Assembly (NCBI GenBank): GCA_031292385.1
Contig: JARLHE010000026.1
Location: 1-64,000, forward strand
Reading direction: 5' to 3'
From: Oligoflexia bacterium
GTDB lineage: Bacteria; Bdellovibrionota; UBA1018
Length of the DNA stretch: 64,000 bases
Under the pieces are notes generated by a model. The model saw nothing but the letters and a program-made list of their open reading frames with translations, did no database searches and was not told the DNA's origin. The translations under genes and the position numbers were made by a program. Positions 37,804 to 47,186 of this stretch are shown piece after piece. Position 1 is the first letter of the stretch; every line of letters begins with the position of its first letter.

Positions 37804-38016
37804 ATGAAAAAAGCGCAACGACCGCCCGGACATCCCGACAAACCGGAGTTACCCACCAAGAAGCCCGGAGAGGAGATTGGCCCGCCGAAATCTCCGGAAA
37901 TCATTCCTCGACGCACCTCTCCCGAAGTCATGCCGGGCTCACCCCCGGGGGAGATCACGCCGGAAGAGCCGCCGGAAATCATGCCGCAGGAAGATCCGAG
38001 CGAAGCACCTGATTAA
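37804..38016 (+). CDS. Small Pro/Glu-rich protein
   Basis: A 70-aa, low-complexity protein (PPKSPEIIPRR, TSPEVMPGSPP, EEPPEIMPQEDPSE). GAGAG precedes ATG 37804. Similar short P-E-I/V-x-P proteins exist in other Proteobacteria without known role. It could also be non-coding; codon positions look protein-like but length is small. Confidence 0.5.
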   Translation: MKKAQRPPGHPDKPELPTKKPGEEIGPPKSPEIIPRRTSPEVMPGSPPGEITPEEPPEIMPQEDPSEAPD

Positions 38017-38030
38017 GACGCTTGAAATGG

Positions 38031-38621
38031 TTAGGAGGCAGCCCTTCGCAGCGCCCTTTGCTGGGCGTGAGGCTGGACGACCTCAACCGTACTGGCTTGT
38101 GGCCCTTCTTCGCCGCTTTCCTCGACAAACCTGACTTCACAGCCGACTTGGATTTGATCGTACTTCTCATTGAGCACGCTATGGCTGTGAAAGTAGATCT
38201 CGCGGCCGTCCTCGGTCCGGATGAATCCGAAACCGCCATCATCGCGCACCAGACGGACAATCTCTCCGCGCGCCGGCTCGGTCAACGTCTTCACGTCGTA
38301 GCGGCGTTGGCGTGTGTAATCCTCAAGCTCACGTTTGGCTTCGTCGAACGCATCATGGATCGTCACTAGGAGATCTTTGTGCGCGCCGTGGAGCCCCGGG
38401 CCGCGCCTGACGACCAGCTCTTTTCCCGGTACCCGCAGGTCGATCCGCACATGATAGAGGTTCCCTCGGCGACGGTGCTTATGCGGCACCTCAACCGCGA
38501 CTCGGCAGCTAATGATCCGTCCGAAGAATTCCTCGAGCCCGGCCACTCGCTCCCGTATCCGGGCCGCAATCGTTCGGGAGGAGTCGAGATTATGAAACAC
38601 GATTTGAAGTGGAACTTGCAT
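38031..38621 (-). CDS. HPF/RaiA ribosome-associated domain fused to cold-shock domain
   Basis: A 196-aa protein. Residues 1-105 have the S30AE/HPF fold pattern (VPLQIVFHNLDSSRTIAARI, HDAFDEAKRELEDYT), and residues about 115-175 are a cold-shock domain with the RNP motif DGGFGFIRTEDGREIYFHSH. HPF domains bind the 30S subunit decoding centre to hibernate ribosomes; the cold-shock domain binds RNA. ATG 38621 lies six bases past the CapA-like stop, so it is co-transcribed with it. No strong Shine-Dalgarno is visible. Confidence 0.82.
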   Translation of the reverse strand: MQVPLQIVFHNLDSSRTIAARIRERVAGLEEFFGRIISCRVAVEVPHKHRRRGNLYHVRIDLRVPGKELVVRRGPGLHGAHKDLLVTIHDAFDEAKRELEDYTRQRRYDVKTLTEPARGEIVRLVRDDGGFGFIRTEDGREIYFHSHSVLNEKYDQIQVGCEVRFVEESGEEGPQASTVEVVQPHAQQRALRRAAS

Positions 38622-38626
38622 GCTTG

Positions 38627-39754
38627 CTAGATCTTGCAACCTTCGGTCCTCGCTAAATTCAGGCTTCCGTCACCCTCGAGACGAAACCGCGTGCCTAGCC
38701 CTTCGCCTTCCCGGTTCAGGATCCCGCAAAGCCAGCGAGCGTCCCGTTGCGACGCCCGGTTGAGTCGAAACCGGCTCAGTTGCATCGGCACCATCCGCAA
38801 AGACAGAAGTTTTCCGGACCCTGCCTGGACTTGCGGAAAGTACATGAGCACCAGATCATCCCGGAAATTCTCGTAGCCGCGGATTCCTTCGTAGTCGTTC
38901 AAAAAGTCGCCGCAGCCGTAAAGAACGAGTTTCTCCCGGTAAACTTCGATCCCTTTCGCATGATGCGAAGAGTGACCATGCAGCACGTCCACCGCCGCCT
39001 CATCGATCAGCGCATGAGCGAAATCTTTCTGTTCGGAAGGAATATCGTATCCCCAGTTATCCCCCCAATGAACGGAGAAGATCACGATATCTTGGGGCTC
39101 TTTCAGGGCCAAGACCCTTGCGCGGATTTTATGAACGCTTGCCATCGAGAGATCTCCGAGAAAATCGACTCCCGGATGCCGCGAAGTCGCCGCCCAATCC
39201 GAAGGGATGCCGCTTGTCCAAAGCCCCATGGAGAAGAGGAGTATGCGTCCCGTCTCGTTCGGGATCCCGATCATCGCGGGCGCTTCAGCCTCCGCCAAAG
39301 TCCTTCCCGCCCCGGCGAATTTCACCCCGTAAGCCCCGAGGCATTCAAGGGTTTCGATCAGCCCCGCTCGTCCCCAATCGAGTACGTGATTGTTCGCAAG
39401 CGCGCAGGCATCGATTCGCGCGGCCTGAAGCACCTCAATGTTCCGCGGATGCATTCGGTAGTTGATGCCCTTTCGCTCCCAAGATTCGGAGGTGGTCACG
39501 CTGGTTTCGAGGTTGATGATCCTGGCGGCCGGTTTCGCTTTTTCAAGCTCCTCCAGCGCGTCACCCCAAACATAAGAAGGAAGAGCCGATCGGGGGATCG
39601 GCCCGTTCGCCTGTTCGGCAAGCTCCACGTATCCTTGCGCGTCCTTCACGAATTCTTCGTGAAGCTCCGGCTTCGACGGCCGCCTCAGGATTTGATCGAT
39701 CCCTCGCCCGGTCATGACATCGCCGCAAAGAAAGAAGGTCAGTCGATCATCCAT
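38627..39754 (-). CDS. CapA/PgsA-family metallophosphatase-like protein
   Basis: A 375-aa protein with the CapA fold: FLCGDVMTGRGID near the N-terminus, INLETSVT, CALANNHVLDWG, and VHWGDNWGYD with DVLHGHSSHHAKGIE near the C-terminal half. In poly-gamma-glutamate systems CapA is membrane-bound, but this copy has no membrane segment and no pgs neighbours, so a different phosphoesterase role is likely. ATG 39754 is chosen over the TTG further upstream. Confidence 0.82.
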   Translation of the reverse strand: MDDRLTFFLCGDVMTGRGIDQILRRPSKPELHEEFVKDAQGYVELAEQANGPIPRSALPSYVWGDALEELEKAKPAARIINLETSVTTSESWERKGINYRMHPRNIEVLQAARIDACALANNHVLDWGRAGLIETLECLGAYGVKFAGAGRTLAEAEAPAMIGIPNETGRILLFSMGLWTSGIPSDWAATSRHPGVDFLGDLSMASVHKIRARVLALKEPQDIVIFSVHWGDNWGYDIPSEQKDFAHALIDEAAVDVLHGHSSHHAKGIEVYREKLVLYGCGDFLNDYEGIRGYENFRDDLVLMYFPQVQAGSGKLLSLRMVPMQLSRFRLNRASQRDARWLCGILNREGEGLGTRFRLEGDGSLNLARTEGCKI

Positions 39755-39821
39755 CGCAGTTTTATCGAGCACAAATCGATCCCTTTGCGCGAGGCTTGAT
39801 TTTTGCTTCCGTTCAGCTCAA

Positions 39822-41429
39822 ATGCTTCCACTCACTACCTTTACTCATCGTAAATTCGTCGTCCTCAACCAAAGCACTTCGGTCATTCAAGCGGCTCGCG
39901 CGATGTGCGAAAACCAAATCGGCTGTTTGCTCGTCGGCGATCAGGACGGAAACGCGGCCGGCATCGTGACCGATCGCGATTTCGTCTGCCGCTGGTCCAC
40001 CAACTTCGGCGGAAAGGACGTTCCGATCTCGGAGATCATGTCGCGGGACCTCGTAACCGCCGATGAATCGAGCAGTCTCTCGGATGTCGTCAATTTAATG
40101 GAACGCTACGGGATTCGACGCGTTCCGATCGTGCACAAGCCGAACGGAAGAAGCGTATTCCTGGGAATCGTCACTTTGGATGATCTGCTGGCATCACATC
40201 AGCTCGAGGCCAATCAGCTCTCCAGGGTCATTCGAAGACAGGTAGGCCGGAGAATGGCCTTCATCACCGAGCACGTGCCGGTGACGGCCCGCACGAAAAT
40301 CCGTTCGGAGGCGCACCAACAGCAGGCGGTCGACCAATTTTACACTTTTCTTGCAAAAGCGACGGGATTGAACCCTGTCTTGCTGCCCGTGGTGACCCGT
40401 TTTATCATCGGCTCGCTCTTGATGAGGGTGACATTCACCACCGCGTCCCATCTTTTGTCCCAGCTCCCCCAACTCGTCCGAGAGCCTCTGTCCAAGCTGC
40501 CACCTGGCCCCGACCGGAGTTACACCGTTGAGCGGATCCTGCAGGAGCTGTCCTCGCGCTTTCACTTCGACGAGGAGCAGGCACGCGCGACGTTCCACCG
40601 AGTGCTTTTCTCCCTGAAAGTCCCCATGGCGCTCAAAGCAATGGAGCATGTGGAGGCCCAGCTGCCTCAGGATTTCAGGCCGTTTTTCGAGCCGATCAGC
40701 CTCGACACGATTCCTCCCCGCACGGAGCCGGAAGTTCCCACCGCGAAAAAAACGCAGCCCCAGTCCAAGGCGGCCAGCACCTTTTCGGATCGGACTCAAG
40801 CTGCCGAGAACCTCGCCAAGCACCTTGAGCACTATAAAGGCCAGAACGCGCTTGTATTGGGGATTCCGCGAGGCTCGGTGCCCATGGCCAGAATCATCGC
40901 GAACAAACTTCAGGGCGAGCTTGATGTCGTTTTGGTCCACAAGATCGGCGCTCCGGGCAATCCGGAATTCGCGGTCGGCTCGGTCAGCGAGTTCGGGACC
41001 AGCTACCAATCACCTGCGATCGAGTTTTACGAGATATCCTCGGAATATTTTAATCACGCCACCCAAGAGGAGATCACCAAGCTCCAAAAGCGGCGCAAGG
41101 CCTATTCTCCGATCCGGCCGCCGATCGACCCGAAGAACCGGGTGGTCATCATCGTCGATGACGGAATCGCCACCGGTGCCACGATGCTTGCCGCCATACG
41201 GGCCATTCGCTCACAGGGCGCGAAAAAAATCGTCGTGGCCGCCCCGGTCGCCGCGCCGAGCGCCGCCGAATCCCTGACGAACGAGGCGGACGAAGTCGTC
41301 GTTCTGGAAACGCCGGAGGATTTTTTCTCCATCAGCCAATTCTATGATGATTTCCCGCAAGTCTCCGACGAAGAGGTTCTTCACGCCCTTTCCGCGGCAG
41401 AAAAGCCGAAGAGCTCCCAGGTCGCGTAA
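39822..41429 (+). CDS. CBS pair - DUF2267 - phosphoribosyltransferase fusion
   Basis: A 535-aa three-part protein: two CBS motifs (8-125; GIVTDRDFV, MERYGIRRVPIV, LGIVTLDDLL), a DUF2267 domain (about 165-290; SHLLSQLPQLVREP, HVEAQLPQDFRPFF), a Pro/Lys linker (295-320), and a type I phosphoribosyltransferase (325-530) with the PRPP loop VVIIVDDGIATGATM (441-455). The frame continues upstream antisense to the CapA-like gene, but ATG 39822 is the first sensible start. CBS pairs sense adenosine nucleotides, so a nucleotide-regulated transferase is plausible. The combination is unusual. Confidence 0.85.
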   Translation: MLPLTTFTHRKFVVLNQSTSVIQAARAMCENQIGCLLVGDQDGNAAGIVTDRDFVCRWSTNFGGKDVPISEIMSRDLVTADESSSLSDVVNLMERYGIRRVPIVHKPNGRSVFLGIVTLDDLLASHQLEANQLSRVIRRQVGRRMAFITEHVPVTARTKIRSEAHQQQAVDQFYTFLAKATGLNPVLLPVVTRFIIGSLLMRVTFTTASHLLSQLPQLVREPLSKLPPGPDRSYTVERILQELSSRFHFDEEQARATFHRVLFSLKVPMALKAMEHVEAQLPQDFRPFFEPISLDTIPPRTEPEVPTAKKTQPQSKAASTFSDRTQAAENLAKHLEHYKGQNALVLGIPRGSVPMARIIANKLQGELDVVLVHKIGAPGNPEFAVGSVSEFGTSYQSPAIEFYEISSEYFNHATQEEITKLQKRRKAYSPIRPPIDPKNRVVIIVDDGIATGATMLAAIRAIRSQGAKKIVVAAPVAAPSAAESLTNEADEVVVLETPEDFFSISQFYDDFPQVSDEEVLHALSAAEKPKSSQVA

Positions 41430-41440
41430 TGGGACCTGAG

Positions 41441-41977
41441 TCACAGCATTTTTGAAGGCAACCGGATCGATTTGCCCGCGACCATAAACACACCCTTGCC
41501 TCGGTGGTGGAGCGTTTCGGGGTTCTTCACCGAAGGATCCATCCAGGCTTTCACGACTTCGACGACGAAGAATCCGTATTTTGCCGCGAGTTTCGTGTCA
41601 ACGACCCGGCACTCGAAACTTGCGAAGCATTCCTGAATCAGCGGCGCTTGCACCATGGAAGCGTCCTCTCGCGTCAGGTGGAATCGTTTGAACTTATCGA
41701 CCTTTTGCCCCGATAAATTCCCGCAACCCACGACCTCTTTGGCGATATCAGCCGTCGGAATATTGATCACGCATTCTTTGGTCGATTTCAGCGCGGCATA
41801 GGAATAATTGCGGTCGGAAACGACAAGCCCCACCAAGGGCGGCTCGAAGTCAATCATCGTATGCCAGGATTGCGTCATCACATTGGCTCGGCCCCGGCTG
41901 GCCGTCGTGAGAAGAATAACCGGCCCCGGCTCCAGAAGTCCGTAAACTTTTCCTAAAGAAAGCGATTTTTTCTGCAT
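41441..41977 (-). CDS. Flavin reductase-like / FMN-binding split-barrel protein
   Basis: A 178-aa protein of the flavin reductase family: VILLTTASRGRANVMTQSW and VGLVVSDRNYSYAALKST are the FMN-binding strands; ECVINIPTADIAKEVV and the FECRVVD strand follow. Probably reduces or binds free FMN. Convergent with the CBS-PRTase gene. Confidence 0.85.
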   Translation of the reverse strand: MQKKSLSLGKVYGLLEPGPVILLTTASRGRANVMTQSWHTMIDFEPPLVGLVVSDRNYSYAALKSTKECVINIPTADIAKEVVGCGNLSGQKVDKFKRFHLTREDASMVQAPLIQECFASFECRVVDTKLAAKYGFFVVEVVKAWMDPSVKNPETLHHRGKGVFMVAGKSIRLPSKML

Positions 41978-42064
41978 TGTTTTACTTTACCCGATATTCG
42001 TTTATTGATGAAACCCTGACTTTGGACGACAATGGCATTGCGTCAATAAAGCGGGGAAAATGCC

Positions 42065-43345
42065 ATGAATAAATTGATCAGTCCGGTATCATTTTTCAGC
42101 GCGATGCTTCTTTTTGGTTGCTCGCACGCGGCTTTCGATCGCGGGCCCGCGTCGGATCCTTCATTAGTTACCTGGATCGCCATCGGCCCGGGCGGAGAGA
42201 AAATCGCTCGCGCGATCTCTTTGAGCGGAGATACTTGCCCGTCCCTCACCGCTGGAACCGAAGCGGTTTCAATGCAAACCCGTGCCATGCCCACCGCGGA
42301 TGGCCGCTTTCCCGGCATGGTTTGCGAAGCGCCGATCACACCGGCCATGAGCGCACAGCCACTTTCAATCAACGGCAAAACCCTCGCCCCTATTTCGGCT
42401 CATCCCGAAAAAATCCTGATCCTAGGGGACACAGGTTGCCGCGTTAAAGATCAGGCAAGCGGCAAAGTGCAGGTCCAGAACTGCAATGACCCGAAGAAGG
42501 GCTGGCCTTTCGCCGAACTCGCCGCTGCCGCGGCACGGCTACATCCGGATCTCGTGATTCATGTCGGCGATTATCATTATCGCGAAGCCGCTTGCCCCGC
42601 CGGAAACGGCAAATGCGCGGGATCCCCTTACGGAGACGCCTGGGATTCGTGGAACGCGGATTTCTTCACCCCGGCCCTACCTCTCCTTGCCGCCGCACCC
42701 TGGATCTTCGTGCGGGGCAACCACGAGATCTGCTCTCGCGCGCAGGAAGGATTTTTCCGCTTTCTTGATCCGCGCCCCCTCCCCGCGGCTTGCGAAGCGG
42801 TGACGCCTCCGTACTCGGTGCCGTTTCCGGATTTCACAATCGCCGTCCTGGATTCCGCTGCCGCCAACCCGACCGCCGCGAGCGTGGCCTCGCTCAGCCA
42901 ACTTTCTCTCAAAAACGCCTGGCTTGCCACTCATCGACCGCTTTGGGTGAGCGCCAAAGAAGCCACCACGGGCGATGATGACGGCGACGACGACGATACC
43001 GATCTCGAAGACGCCAAACAGCTGAAGCCGGTAGGCCCCGTCCCCAATGTATCGCTGGTCCTGACCGGGCATCGTCATCTTTTCCGGGCGCTCAGCTTCG
43101 CCGACCACCGAGCCCAGCAAATCACGGCGGGCAACGGCGGCACGGCGCTCGAAGGGCATCCATCAATGGATTCAGAGGGCACCCTGGTCGATTCGGGCAG
43201 CACCACTTTGACGTCGGTTGATATCCGCGTGGATTTCGGCTTCATCATGATCAAGCGAACCGGAACCTCGTGGCTGATGGAGATTTTCGACAAGAAAGCC
43301 CATTGGGTTGGCTCCCGCACCCTTGATCTGAACCCACAAAAGTAG
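42065..43345 (+). CDS. Exported metallophosphoesterase lipoprotein
   Basis: A 426-aa protein with lipobox LLFGC (Cys 19). Calcineurin-type motifs: ILGDTGCR, VIHVGDYHYRE, VRGNHEIC, WLATHRPLW and LTGHRHLFR, all five metal/phosphate sites present, so the enzyme should be active in the periplasm or on the surface. An acidic loop (DDDGDDDDTDLED) between the last two sites is unusual and may bind Ca. First of three forward genes (with pirin and dioxygenase). Confidence 0.88.
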   Translation: MNKLISPVSFFSAMLLFGCSHAAFDRGPASDPSLVTWIAIGPGGEKIARAISLSGDTCPSLTAGTEAVSMQTRAMPTADGRFPGMVCEAPITPAMSAQPLSINGKTLAPISAHPEKILILGDTGCRVKDQASGKVQVQNCNDPKKGWPFAELAAAAARLHPDLVIHVGDYHYREAACPAGNGKCAGSPYGDAWDSWNADFFTPALPLLAAAPWIFVRGNHEICSRAQEGFFRFLDPRPLPAACEAVTPPYSVPFPDFTIAVLDSAAANPTAASVASLSQLSLKNAWLATHRPLWVSAKEATTGDDDGDDDDTDLEDAKQLKPVGPVPNVSLVLTGHRHLFRALSFADHRAQQITAGNGGTALEGHPSMDSEGTLVDSGSTTLTSVDIRVDFGFIMIKRTGTSWLMEIFDKKAHWVGSRTLDLNPQK

Positions 43346-43359
43346 TCTAATTGCGTTCG

Positions 43360-44262
43360 ATGATTGAACGCATCCTCGAGCCCCATGTCGTCCCCCTCGT
43401 TCATGACTTGAGCGTCCGGCGCGCCCTCCCGCGCGGCGGTCGGGGCGTCGGGCCATTTATCTTTCTCGATCACATGGGGGTTTGGAACTACGAGCCAGGC
43501 AAATCCATCGACATCGCGCCTCATCCTCACATCGGACTGTCGACGCTCACTTATCTTTTTGAGGGAGAGCTCTTGCACCGCGATAGCTTGCAAACCAAAC
43601 AACTGATCCAGCCAGGCGACGTGAATTGGATGACCGCAGGAGGCGGCGTCGCTCACTCAGAGCGAATGTCTCCGCGCCTTGCCAACACGCCTCACCGGAT
43701 TCACGGACTGCAAGCTTGGGTGGCACTTCCAGCTGAGCAGGAGGATCGCCCCGCCTCCTTCACCCATCATCCGAGAGCGTCATTACCTGAATTTTCAATC
43801 GGAGCCATTCAATACAAACTCATCGCCGGCGAAGCTTTCGGCAGAAAATCGCCCGTTGAAACTTTCTCGCCGCTTTTTTACTTGGATGTCCGCCTCGGCG
43901 CCGACTCGAAATTAGTTTTCGATCCGGCACGGCAAGAGTGCGCCTTTTACTTGATATCCGGAAGCATTTCTGTCGGCGGAAACGAGATCGCGTCACCGCA
44001 GCTGATTATTTTCAAAACCGGGGCAAAGGTTGAATTCGATGCGAAATCGGGCACGCACGGGGTTTTGCTCGGAGGCGAATCGGTGGGCCCGAGGAAAATC
44101 TGGTGGAACTTCGTAGCCACCACCCAAGACCGCATTGAAAACGCCAAAGCGCTTTGGAGAGAGCAGAAATTTCCACGCATTCCAGAAGAGACCGAATTTA
44201 TTCCGCTTCCGCCCGAAACCCCGATAACCCCGAAAGGTGACTCCCCTCATGCCAAATCCTAG
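43360..44262 (+). CDS. Pirin family protein
   Basis: A 300-aa bicupin. The metal-binding His motif HPHIGLSTLTYLFEGELLH and the second GGGVAHSE motif are intact, with the C-terminal pirin cupin (FYLISGSISVGG). Pirins are Fe-binding, some with quercetinase activity. ATG 43360 is chosen over TTG 43351. The gene overlaps the following dioxygenase by 14 bases. Confidence 0.9.
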   Translation: MIERILEPHVVPLVHDLSVRRALPRGGRGVGPFIFLDHMGVWNYEPGKSIDIAPHPHIGLSTLTYLFEGELLHRDSLQTKQLIQPGDVNWMTAGGGVAHSERMSPRLANTPHRIHGLQAWVALPAEQEDRPASFTHHPRASLPEFSIGAIQYKLIAGEAFGRKSPVETFSPLFYLDVRLGADSKLVFDPARQECAFYLISGSISVGGNEIASPQLIIFKTGAKVEFDAKSGTHGVLLGGESVGPRKIWWNFVATTQDRIENAKALWREQKFPRIPEETEFIPLPPETPITPKGDSPHAKS

Positions 44263-45046
44263 CCGCCGACTTCCCGTTCTTTTTATCGGCCATGGCAACC
44301 CCATGAACGCGATCGAGGAAAACGCCTTCACCCGGCGGCTCGCGGATCTTGGAAAGCGGATCGCGCGCCCGCAGGCGATTCTCTGCATTTCCGCCCACTG
44401 GATGACGGAAGGCACCTGGGTCACGCATATGCGGAAGCCCAAAACCATTCACGATTTCTACGGATTCCCGAAGCCGCTTTTCGACGTCCAATACCCCGCT
44501 CCCGGCAGCCCTGAAATCGCGGACCGGATCCGGGCCGACATCAAGGATCCGAAAATCAACGCCGACGACGAGATGTGGGGGCTCGATCACGGCACGTGGT
44601 CCGTCCTCACGCATATGTACCCCAAGGCCGATATCCCGGTTCTGCAGATGAGCGTCTATCTGGAACAGCCGTCCGAATATCATTACCGCGTGGGCCAGCA
44701 GTTGAAGGCCCTGCGCGAGCAGGGAATCTTGATCGTCGGCAGCGGAAACATCGTCCACAACCTGCGGCAGATTGACTTCGGCCCAAACGCCAAGCCTTTT
44801 GACTGGGCGATCGAATTCGACGAGTGGGTCAAGGATCGCCTCACTCGCCGGGACTACGCCTCACTGATCAATGACGCGATGAGCTTCCGGGCGGGAAAGC
44901 TCAGCATTCCGTCGCCCGACCACTGGTACCCCCTGTTTTACGCGCTCGGCGCATCGGATGAACAGGATCAGCTTCGCTTCGAGCACGAGGGCATCGATAA
45001 CGCGTCGATCTCCATGCGGTGCTTGAGCCTTGGCCTTGAAACATAG
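44249..45046 (+). CDS. ygiD: 4,5-DOPA-extradiol-dioxygenase family protein
   Basis: A 265-aa class III extradiol dioxygenase of the YgiD/DODA type. Metal residues in LFIGHGNPMN, CISAHWMTEG, GLDHGTWSVL and the GSGNIVHNL motif. AAGGTG stands before ATG 44249; the GTG at 44237 is less likely. Opens catechol rings in the family; substrate here unknown. Coupled to pirin, another Fe enzyme. Confidence 0.88.
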   Translation: MPNPSRRLPVLFIGHGNPMNAIEENAFTRRLADLGKRIARPQAILCISAHWMTEGTWVTHMRKPKTIHDFYGFPKPLFDVQYPAPGSPEIADRIRADIKDPKINADDEMWGLDHGTWSVLTHMYPKADIPVLQMSVYLEQPSEYHYRVGQQLKALREQGILIVGSGNIVHNLRQIDFGPNAKPFDWAIEFDEWVKDRLTRRDYASLINDAMSFRAGKLSIPSPDHWYPLFYALGASDEQDQLRFEHEGIDNASISMRCLSLGLET

Positions 45047-45061
45047 GCCCGCGGCCCTTCC

Positions 45062-47074
45062 TCAGGCGGCTTGATTAAGCGCGCGCTCCTCTTTCGACGA
45101 TTTGGAAAACTTCGCGTATTTCATGTCGACGCCGAGGATGTGCTGAATCAACCAATCATTCAGGAACGCGACGAGCTTATTGCCGTCAAACTGGCCGTTT
45201 CTCAGCTGGGCGCCGAAATCGTCGACCCCGGCGAGAAGCTTTTTATGGATCGCCTGATGTCCGGCGAACCCTGGGTACCCGATAGACACCAGATACGCCT
45301 CTTCGTCCGAGAAATGTTCGCGGGTATACGCGGCCAGATCTTCGAACGGAGCGATGAGGCGCGACGAGACTCCAGCGCTATTTTCAATCGCCGTCGCCAG
45401 AGCATTGATCTTCTCGATGAGAATCTTATGTTCCTTATCCATCGCGTTCACGCCGAGCGCATAACGGTCGCTCCAGATGAACCGCGACACCATCCTCGAC
45501 TTCCCGCCCCCCAGCACGACGCTCCGGAGCTGCTCCGTGGCCGATTTCAAGGTATCGACCTGCGCAGAGAGCGTCGACGAGGAAGACGCAGTCAATTGAG
45601 CCGCGGAAGCGTTCGTCTGGGTAGCTCGATCGAGCTCCTGGATCGCTTTCGCGATCTCATTGACGCCGCTCGATTGCTCCTGACTCGCATGCGAAATCTC
45701 ACTGACCATATCCGAAACGTGCCGTGCGTTGGTCACGATCTCAGCCAGAACCTCGCCGCACTGCCGGGCGATTCCCGCACCGCGGTCCACGGTCGCCTTA
45801 GCATCCCGCATCAGCGTATCTACACGGCCTTTGGTATCCCTCACGATTTCCTCGACCTTCGTCACGCTCGCTTTGAGCATATCGGAAATCTCGCGGGCGG
45901 CGTTTCCGGACATGTTCGCGAGATTGCCGACTTCCTCGGCCACCACCGCGAAGCCCTTGCCGTGCTCGCCCGCGCGCGCGGCCTCGACCGAGGCGTTAAA
46001 CGAAAGGAGCTTGGTCTGAAAGACGATGTCGTTGATCACCTGCGTTTTGGTGCCGATTTCCTGGATGACTTGTACGATCTCGGAGATCCGGCGATTGCTT
46101 TCGGTAATTTCCTTCATGATCGTCTGGTTGCTGTCTTCGATCTGGGACATGGACCCGATCATTTCTTCAACGACCTTCTGGCCCTTTTCGGCCTGGCCCT
46201 TGGACAGTTCGGAGCTTGTCGAGGAGGCCGAAGCGTTCTGGCTGTTTTTCTCGACCATGGCGCGAATCTCTTCGATAGCGACGGAAGTCTCCTGAATCGC
46301 CGCAGCTTGCTGAGTGGCCGCGGACGCGAGCTCGCCCGAGGAATACGAGAGCTGACTGACCTCCGCGTTCACCTGTGAAGATCCCGCGCTCAAGAGATCA
46401 ACCACTCTCCGAAGAACCGCGGAAATGCTGCGGGCAAAAGTCAACGCGACGGCCAGGCTCAAGATGATCCCGGCGAAAATGATCGATATCATGATCACCC
46501 GGGCCGTCGAGGCCTCGGAATTCGCGGCTACGGTCCGGGTTTTCCCGATCTGCCGGTGAAACTCGACCAGATCTTTAATGGCCGTGGTGAAAACTTTCGC
46601 CTTCGCCGGGCACTCACCGAAGAAAATCGCGACGACCTTTTGACGATCCTCCGGCTTTCCCGTTCGATAAAGCGCCACGGTTTTGTCGCCCGTCAGCTTG
46701 AAATCCTTCCATGCGGCGTCAACGCGGTCGTAAAGGTCTTTTTGGCCGGGAATGAACTTCAGGTCGATATACGCCTTGTTGGCGGCCTCGTATTGCTCGA
46801 CAGCCTCCTGAACATCGTGAATCGCCTGATCACCGTCCGAAGCCGAGAGCCCCGGCAGCCCCAAAGTCCTGAGAGCGACCCGGACTTGGCGATAGTTAAG
46901 AAACATCTGATCGGAAAGCTCGATCTTGGGCGCACTGTTATTGGCCACCCAGCTATAGCCCTCGGTGACGTTTTTAAGCGCGAAATAGCCCACAAGCCCG
47001 ACGGCGACGCTCACCGCCGACAATAGTCCGCAAACCGAGAGCAGTTTCGCTTTTATGCCCGAATCCTGAATCAT
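45062..47074 (-). CDS. Methyl-accepting chemotaxis protein with C-terminal hemerythrin domain
   Basis: A 670-aa receptor. Membrane helices at about 10-32 and 195-216 flank a 4-helix periplasmic sensor; the signalling hairpin [20 protein letters not shown] and [15 protein letters not shown] is present. The last 125 residues are a bacteriohemerythrin ([43 protein letters not shown]), a di-iron O2-binding module, so the receptor likely reports oxygen or redox from the cytoplasmic end. AAGGAG is six bases before ATG 47074; the 47185 start is rejected. A clear HAMP domain is not evident. No che genes are in the window. Confidence 0.9.
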   Translation of the reverse strand: MIQDSGIKAKLLSVCGLLSAVSVAVGLVGYFALKNVTEGYSWVANNSAPKIELSDQMFLNYRQVRVALRTLGLPGLSASDGDQAIHDVQEAVEQYEAANKAYIDLKFIPGQKDLYDRVDAAWKDFKLTGDKTVALYRTGKPEDRQKVVAIFFGECPAKAKVFTTAIKDLVEFHRQIGKTRTVAANSEASTARVIMISIIFAGIILSLAVALTFARSISAVLRRVVDLLSAGSSQVNAEVSQLSYSSGELASAATQQAAAIQETSVAIEEIRAMVEKNSQNASASSTSSELSKGQAEKGQKVVEEMIGSMSQIEDSNQTIMKEITESNRRISEIVQVIQEIGTKTQVINDIVFQTKLLSFNASVEAARAGEHGKGFAVVAEEVGNLANMSGNAAREISDMLKASVTKVEEIVRDTKGRVDTLMRDAKATVDRGAGIARQCGEVLAEIVTNARHVSDMVSEISHASQEQSSGVNEIAKAIQELDRATQTNASAAQLTASSSSTLSAQVDTLKSATEQLRSVVLGGGKSRMVSRFIWSDRYALGVNAMDKEHKILIEKINALATAIENSAGVSSRLIAPFEDLAAYTREHFSDEEAYLVSIGYPGFAGHQAIHKKLLAGVDDFGAQLRNGQFDGNKLVAFLNDWLIQHILGVDMKYAKFSKSSKEERALNQAA

Positions 47075-47186
47075 AGTTGCTCCTTCTTGATGCCTCTTAA
47101 AGCTAAAGTTCGGCAGAAGTGAGGAAAAGCTTGAGATCTTACCGACTAGCGTCATAGCCGCCCGCCGATAAATAAACTCATTCAAT

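Noticed and set aside
38747..39799. 350-codon forward frame opposite the CapA-like gene
   Set aside because: Antisense shadow; the reverse gene has clear motifs.
45071..46378. 435-codon forward frame opposite the chemoreceptor
   Set aside because: Antisense shadow of a high-GC coiled-coil gene; no domain.
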